From assembly GCA_001687465.1 (NCBI GenBank), contig LVLI01000083.1:1-48499 (forward strand): a stretch of 48,499 nucleotides of DNA, read 5' to 3'. Source of the stretch: Halocafeteria seosinensis (taxonomy: Eukaryota; Sar; Bigyra; Bicosoecida). The stretch's first letter is position 1. Every line of letters begins with the position of its first letter. Position numbers and translations under genes: made by a program. The notes below the pieces were generated by a model. The model made no database searches, was not told the DNA's origin, and saw nothing but the letters and a program-made list of their open reading frames with translations. Shown one piece after another: positions 43,069 to 48,499 of the stretch.

Positions 43069-44659
43069 CCGGAGGATTAAGGAAATTCTTCCATAAGTGG
43101 CCTATAGAATACAGCTCATAAAAAAAAGTGGAGATCATTGAGCCCTAGTGAAAGCTCTAAGGTCCTGGACAACCTGCACTCCCTACACCAGAAATTACAT
43201 TGTATGTACCTCACCTGCAATCCATCGAGTGAAAGCACCGGTACATACATCACTGCGATCTATCGCTTTGAGTAAGGGAGTAACAACCCAAACTTCAAAA
43301 GTAAATGACAGACGGCTAACCAGCGGTACGGTACGTCGTTGACATAGCAACTCATACCGGCTCTCCTGAGGTCACTTCAAGTCTTTAATCAATCAGCGTG
43401 AAACCGTACCTGCAAATTCCTGTATTGTTAATGCCTGGTTATAGTTCAACTCGTCCAACAATAAAGTACAGAACATGCAGAAAGCCTGGCAGTGGAGGAG
43501 CTCCACAGGCCTGCTCTAAAATACAGTCAACGTATCACCGCTGGTACCTCAGAAGGCTCTCTTGGGATCCGAGAAGGTCTAAGGCCGCTGGCGATCAGCA
43601 TGCTTTGTTTTCTCTTTCCCATGAGTGGACCAAGAGTTGCATCGCTTGGAAGCCTCAACGCAACATCAGTTGAGTCACAGTGCCAGCAATTGTTCTACAG
43701 CCCATGCGACGGCGGGATTCCAGAGATTCCTCGGTGACCGAATCGGCAGTAGGACTCCGTCATAAAAACCAGGGAGGCCCTAGGAGAATATATATATACT
43801 ACTATTTACTTCGAGGGATTTTAGTGCTAATGTATGCAGACGTATCAGACGTTTGAAGTGACTCGCGCGGGACGTACAAATTCAAATCTGTGCAGTAAAC
43901 TGCCGAACGCACCGGATATACGGTATGGTCCAAATTACCGGGCTTCATCCTCCGCAGCGAAGTAGAAGCTATTTGGTTACTTGCGTTACCAGACGATAGA
44001 TTCCTAGCAGGAACCAAGGCAAGCACGTAGGTACAGGAGTCGGAGGATCTCCGGGAGTGGAAGTTAACTCATTGTTAGTCCCGAGTCGCGCAACATAGAG
44101 ACCTCCCATAGAGAAAAGATTTACACCAGATTGCCGTGCCCAACTCAGCGATTAGTTCGGTATACGTACTCGGAAACTTACTACAGAGGTGTGACCAAAA
44201 GGTTACAGTATATATTAAATGTGTACTGACTCAACATCGAAAAGGAGATATTCTGCGGTACTTAGTTTTTCAAGTAAGACTCCTCACATGTTGCATGATA
44301 ACTCGCTGAAGCATTGTGTTTATTTCTCACAGGAAATGGGGTTTCGGCATGCGGGCAACGTGAGAACAGCTAATGCGGCATTCGCATGTAGCCCATCAAC
44401 AGTTTCATCAGGTATAGAGTTGTCACAGGACCTGCAGTAAGTTTACTGTTCAGCGCCGAAGATTCGTGGCTGTCTTCAGAAGGAGAGCCACCACCTGAGA
44501 AACCAAGGATGAGCGTAAACCTGCTCCATACTGATTTGATCGTCAGGGTGTACCCTAAGCATTCGCTCAATTAAGTGATCCAATGCTATTGCTCATGGCC
44601 TGAAGAGAGCCTACCAGGGGCTAGTAACCAACGGCATCAGGTTAGACGATCTATCGAAA
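43069..44659. other. gene-poor interval, nothing recognised
   Basis: About 1.6 kb. Several short open frames occur on both strands, but none has a motif, a domain or consistent splice sites. A short TA repeat lies near 43790-43797. Confidence 0.4.
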
Positions 44660-45784
44660 TTACGTTGTCGCCCTGCGGCAAGTGCTTGACTCTGATCGCT
44701 CTTTTTGAAGCACCTCCGCAGCTTCCCATTTCTGCAGATACGGTCGGAGATCATCACTTGTAGTGTCGATCTCCATCAGAAAACATTTGAGGCGCGGTAG
44801 CTCTTTGTCCCACTGACTTCCGTAGAAAGGTAAACACAAAAGTCCATTATCCGGTTGGGAGGCTACTGAGTGCGGAGAATCGTCAACTAGGACGGACCTC
44901 TGCAGGTTAGCGCCAAGTGCTTTCAATTTTTTTCCTTTTCCGTCGGGCGAATGGCAGCAATACCGATTTCGTATGATCGACGAGCGAGGATCTAAGTACT
45001 TGATAACGGCGTCGGCATAGACGGGAGCAGACGCCGTGAAGATATAAATCTCATACAGTTTGCTCATTTGACGAAGGAATTCGTCGCAGTGGGGACGCTT
45101 CCTCAGGTATAGGTACATGGTTTCTCCCTCTCGTGTGACTCTGAGTTCCTTGTGGAAATGACGTGGTTTCTGGAGATCAGCAATGTCGAAGCCTCCATGA
45201 GGTACAAAATTGTATGGAATCGGTATGATAGTGTGTCAACCGAAGACATCCTTACCTTAGTGGTACATCTGACCAATGTTTCATCAAGGTCTAAGAACAG
45301 CTGAGGCTTCTCCACCTGCATTGACTAAGGAGACATTCCTACAATATCATGGTTTATGACATCATTTGCACAGTGCTCACAATTGACAATTTGTGTGTCT
45401 TCAGCGGGAGGACCTGAGGTCAATTCAAGATGGCTTTGTCCTAAGAATCACAAAAACAGGCTGTATCAAAATCCTTACCTGGGTACTGGTACACTTAAGC
45501 TTCTCCAAAATCCTGGAAAGCTTACAGGAACCTCTGCTGTCGTCCGACGTTGAGCCGTTGTGATCATGTATCTGCGGCAAATCCTATGGTAACGGATAAA
45601 GCGCTTCTTGAGATACGCAAGGACTGCATACCTGTTCTCGAAATGCACCCGCATCTTGGGCGTTGCGCTTCAACAGGTTTTTGGAAAACCGGGTTGATGC
45701 CGCATAGTAGGTTTTTGGCCTGGGGGTTTTGGATGTTCTCAAACCATCTTCGTCTGCGACAAAACGTGCGAGCAAACTCTTCAC
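44660..45784 (-). CDS. FCP1/SCP-like HAD phosphatase, copy E
   Basis: Exons 45784-45632, 45571-45479, 45315-45256 and 45169-44660 give 271 aa; all introns are phase 0, and exon 2 has the same length (93 nt) as in copy A. The catalytic sequence is LFLDLDETLVRC. The last exon starts with KPRHF, as in copy A (KPDHF), and continues with LRKRPHCDEFLRQM, FTASAPVYADAVIKYLDP and VLVDDSPHS. In the lysine motif the copy has KKLKALG where copy A has TKDLSLL, so the usual Asp after the Lys is replaced, which may alter activity. The N-terminus shares TPRPKTY with copy A and RFSKN with broken copy B. The most likely role is dephosphorylation of a nuclear phosphoserine target such as the polymerase II CTD. 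Its start lies about 690 nt from the 3' end of Myb copy F. Confidence 0.8.
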
Positions 45785-46203
45785 GAGGAGTGATTTTGGC
45801 TCTAATTCGCCGCAAAGATCTTACATCGTTTCTGGAATTCCCCGTTGGTATCGGACAAATGCATGCTCAATCTCGATCCGGAGTCCATAACGGCGCTGCA
45901 GATTGTAGGTTTCTGCGTGCCTAACAGCACTGTTATACGAGAAGTATGAGACTTATCGGATGATACTACAGTTTAAACTGTCTTCATATCCAAAGTAATA
46001 CTTCATTCAATGTCTGTTGCTAACCCATACAACGGCTACTACAATTGTAGCGTAGCATTCTCGCTGGCTGAACAACCCCACCCATAGGAAATGACGTCAC
46101 TCAGTCACTGGCTGGACCCGCTAGTCGAGTGGATAGGTCACTAGTTCCGCCGTAGACTGATTTTACAGAAGTAAATTACATGGCAGGTGAGCTATCTGTC
46201 ACA

Positions 46204-46260
<57 letters not shown>

Positions 46261-46475
46261 CAACACTACGCGTGGGTTCTTAAGTAGCAGGGGTATCCCA
46301 TGCATGTACAGTATACATTACCAGGTAAGAGTGGCAATCAATGGGCAATTAGCTACTGGAGACACCGCGATTATCATATCATATGGATTATATGTTGCTG
46401 TCAACCTCTGGATTTAGCTCGCTTCGCCATCGATCAAGCACAAATTAGCTCAAAATTTCCGAGCCTCAAATAGAC
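45785..46475. other. intergenic region with (TG)27 microsatellite
   Basis: Between the start of FCP1 copy E and the 3' end of Myb copy F. The part from about 46380 aligns with 35420-35500 beside the broken Myb copy. Apart from the TG repeat I see no features. Confidence 0.5.
46206..46259. repeat. (TG)27 microsatellite
   Basis: An uninterrupted run of 27 TG units lies between FCP1 copy E and Myb copy F. Such alternating purine-pyrimidine runs can adopt Z-DNA and promote recombination, which may bear on the rearrangements nearby. Confidence 0.97.
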
Positions 46476-47757
46476 TCATTCACTCGCCGTCAAACCTGTG
46501 CACAACTCCACCGCGCTATTCTCAAAACAATCTTCAGTAGAGAGGAAACTAGAAAACGACTCGCTAGAACCGGTTTCAAAGAGGTCTCTAGTGGGCCCTT
46601 CTGTACACGTATACCACCCGTCATCGCATGACGAGGTGTATTGAATGTGTGCCTCTCTCAAAACGCCACCTGCGGGTATTGTTCCAGCGTTCGCGGAGTC
46701 AGGAATCAGTGTTGTGTTCTCTGCCGATGAAGCTGCCACTGCGGACCCTTCTCTCTCCCCTGTAGCGAAGGATGATTCTTCAATTTGAAAGAATTGAAAT
46801 GAATTCTCTGTACGTTGGACATCGTCGCTAGCCTCATCATATAAACTCGGCAAGGTCGGATCCGCACTATGCATTGGAGAAAATGTTTCTTGCTCAGAGT
46901 TGCTTCCGCAGAGGGATACGGACACATCGTTTTCATTGAGATAGGGGAGACTAGGTGATAGGCTCGTCGGGTAATCAGGTTTTCTTAATTTTTGCGGCAA
47001 CGGGGGAGCTAAGTTGACATGATTGGTTTTCAAATTAGTATGTTCCTGTCTCCACTTTGCTTTGGAATGGCAGGTACCATCTCGTTTCCTCGAAGGTAAT
47101 TCTTTCGCAAAAAAGTGAAACATCTCCGCTGCTTCAGGAGTCTCCTTACCGTTAACTCGGCGAAATTTTCTCAAGGTACTGTGATACGAATTCTTAAGGA
47201 CCAAAGAAGTCCTGCTCCCGCATGCAGTCATCAATTAAGTCGTGAAAAGACGAGCAAGATAAAGTCAGAGGGTCGCTCTTACCTGCCGGGGAAATACCGT
47301 GAGATTGCAACCCATTTTTTGCCAATTTTATCGCAGTACTGTAGTAGTTGAAGGAGCTCTTCATTGCTTAGTTTGTCGCGCCGAATTCCCGGTCCCAGCA
47401 CATGTGTGTATCTGAGGATTGCCACGAAAGCCGTTGACACTTTCCCCGCAGTTGAGATTAAGTTAGAGACACTCGGCTCTCAAGCTCTAGTTCACTAACG
47501 AACCTTTCTCTAATTTGAATACAAGTTTTCCAGGGAATGTGCTTTCTTATCCGAATCCAGGAGACTTGTATAGATTGTGGAAGTTTGCCCCGGTATTCTT
47601 CGCGGATTGCGTCCAAGAGCATTTCATCTTCCTGCGAGTGTTCTCCGACACCTCTAAAGGAATGAAGTAACAACACTGACCCATTCACACTTACCTCCTT
47701 TGTCCATTTCCCCCTCGATTTTTTTCTCATAGTGGAACCTTCTTTCGCTGGTTGCAT
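46476..47757 (-). CDS. R2R3-Myb-like transcription factor, copy F
   Basis: Exons 47757-47695, 47631-47504, 47411-47283 and 47211-46476 give 351 aa, with every exon the same length as in copy C at a constant offset of 8567 nt. The Myb repeats are intact (RGKWTKE, SWIRIRKHIPWKTCIQIRER, then PGR and TSLVLKNSYHSTLRKFRRV). From the start to about the codon for AGTIPAGG the gene is almost identical to copy C. From about 46660 to the stop it differs strongly and ends in ELCTGLTASE instead of the shared LVADE. The gene is therefore chimeric, and its presumed activation tail differs from its siblings. The 5' flank continues nearly identical to copy C up to the window edge. Confidence 0.8.
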
Positions 47758-48499
47758 TCTGCTTAGAGCCAGTTTACAATCGTACGGCACAGAACCTGAG
47801 CCAAAATAGATGATACGCTTAAAGTAGCCCAATACCTCAATGCAAACACGACGAACAAACAATACAGTGTTTCCAGCACTACCCATGTCGATGACTCTGG
47901 ACTAGTAGCCTAATACGGTACGTAGCTATGTTGCTACGGTCGGAAGCGGTTACGCTTGCAACACTGACTACAGACGCCATCATTTGCTGTGATCTTTTCT
48001 TACCCTTGTCGAGAGAGCTTAAAATGTTGAGTTGCGGCTAAACATTCTCCTTGATTGTTTGCGTAGAAAACATTGTGCATTTACGCAATGCACCGTGAAT
48101 GTCTTGTTCTCCAGAATACCATAGCCGTCGGTTGAGGTTGAAGAGCTGTCTTGGAAATTCAACTGTGCTGTCTATTACATTACACACACTGTCTCTCGCT
48201 GCCTCTAAGGACGCCTTCAACATTACAACCGAAATCTGCAAGGGCAGCTTACTAGAAGCCCAGTGATATTTCATGTGTATATGAGCTGCGCCAAACATTT
48301 TTCAAGGGTAGGGTCACTCACTACCGGTATCCATTTGAGCACGTTACCACGCGGAACCCAGCGTCTTGGCTGACTCAGGTACAAGTACAACTACAGTACA
48401 GTAGTGTAGTGCTGGTAGTGCTGAGGGACCGCCAAATAGCGCCGATAAGCTAGTACCCATTTACATCATTGAGGGTGTAATCAAATCAAAGGCTATTGC
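46660..48499. repeat. recent segmental duplicate of 38098-39930
   Basis: These 1.84 kb match 38098-39930 in direct orientation with only scattered substitutions and small indels, covering most of a Myb-like gene and its 5' flank. The match begins abruptly near 46660 inside the last coding exon and continues to the end of the window, so its right limit is unknown. Confidence 0.85.
47758..48499. promoter_or_regulatory. 5' flank of Myb copy F
   Basis: About 740 nt upstream of copy F, nearly identical to 39191-39930. It must contain the promoter if copy F is expressed. No specific site is recognised. It lacks any credible gene: the minus frame at 48298-48038 is an accident of the duplicated flank. 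Confidence 0.45.

Noticed and set aside
1-48499. tRNA, rRNA and CRISPR arrays
   Set aside because: I looked for tRNA T-loop and anticodon patterns, rRNA core sequence and regularly spaced direct repeats and found none. Only simple repeats and gene duplications are present.

Overview
This is a stretch of nuclear DNA from a eukaryote, most likely a unicellular protist or alga with a compact genome. Genes lie on both strands and are often only tens to a few hundred bases apart. Most are split by short introns of about 59-92 nt with GTAAGT, GTATGT or GTACGT donors and CAG acceptors. There is no operon layout, no rRNA, no CRISPR array and no tRNA that I can recognise. The gene content (COG complex, SS18-type coactivator, CUB domains, EF-hands, R2R3-type Myb, FCP1-like phosphatases) is broadly eukaryotic. 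I cannot assign a phylum from it.

Left part (1-5.6 kb): the 3' end of an unidentified gene, then an intact five-exon Mutator-like (MULE) transposase gene that carries zinc fingers at its N-terminus and a ULP1/C48 SUMO-protease-like domain at its C-terminus. About 1.3 kb of gene-free DNA with degenerate repeats follows.

Middle part (5.6-31.2 kb): a gene-dense housekeeping region. In order: a RING+PHD protein (+), a KEN-box protein of unknown function (-), a leucine-rich-repeat protein (+), a doubtful small gene (-), COG5 (-), a WW+RRM CELF-like RNA-binding protein (+), a secreted four-CUB protein with an Asp-rich repeat tail (-), a PP2C phosphatase (+), a small coiled-coil protein (-), a four-EF-hand protein (+), an AADAT/kynurenine aminotransferase (+), a doubtful small membrane protein (-) and an SS18/GIF-type coactivator (+). 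I rebuilt exon structures by requiring canonical splice sites, frame continuity and domain continuity. These models are predictions.

Right part (31.2-48.5 kb): a gene-poor region built by repeated duplication. It holds two multi-exon FCP1/SCP-like phosphatase genes plus one broken copy, and three intact R2R3-Myb-like genes plus one broken copy, all on the minus strand. Introns lie at the same places in the paralogues. The last unit is chimeric: its 3' end looks like the 35-kb unit, while the rest is nearly identical to the 38-40-kb unit. This suggests unequal exchange or gene conversion. The duplicated DNA includes 5' flanks and runs off the right edge of the window.
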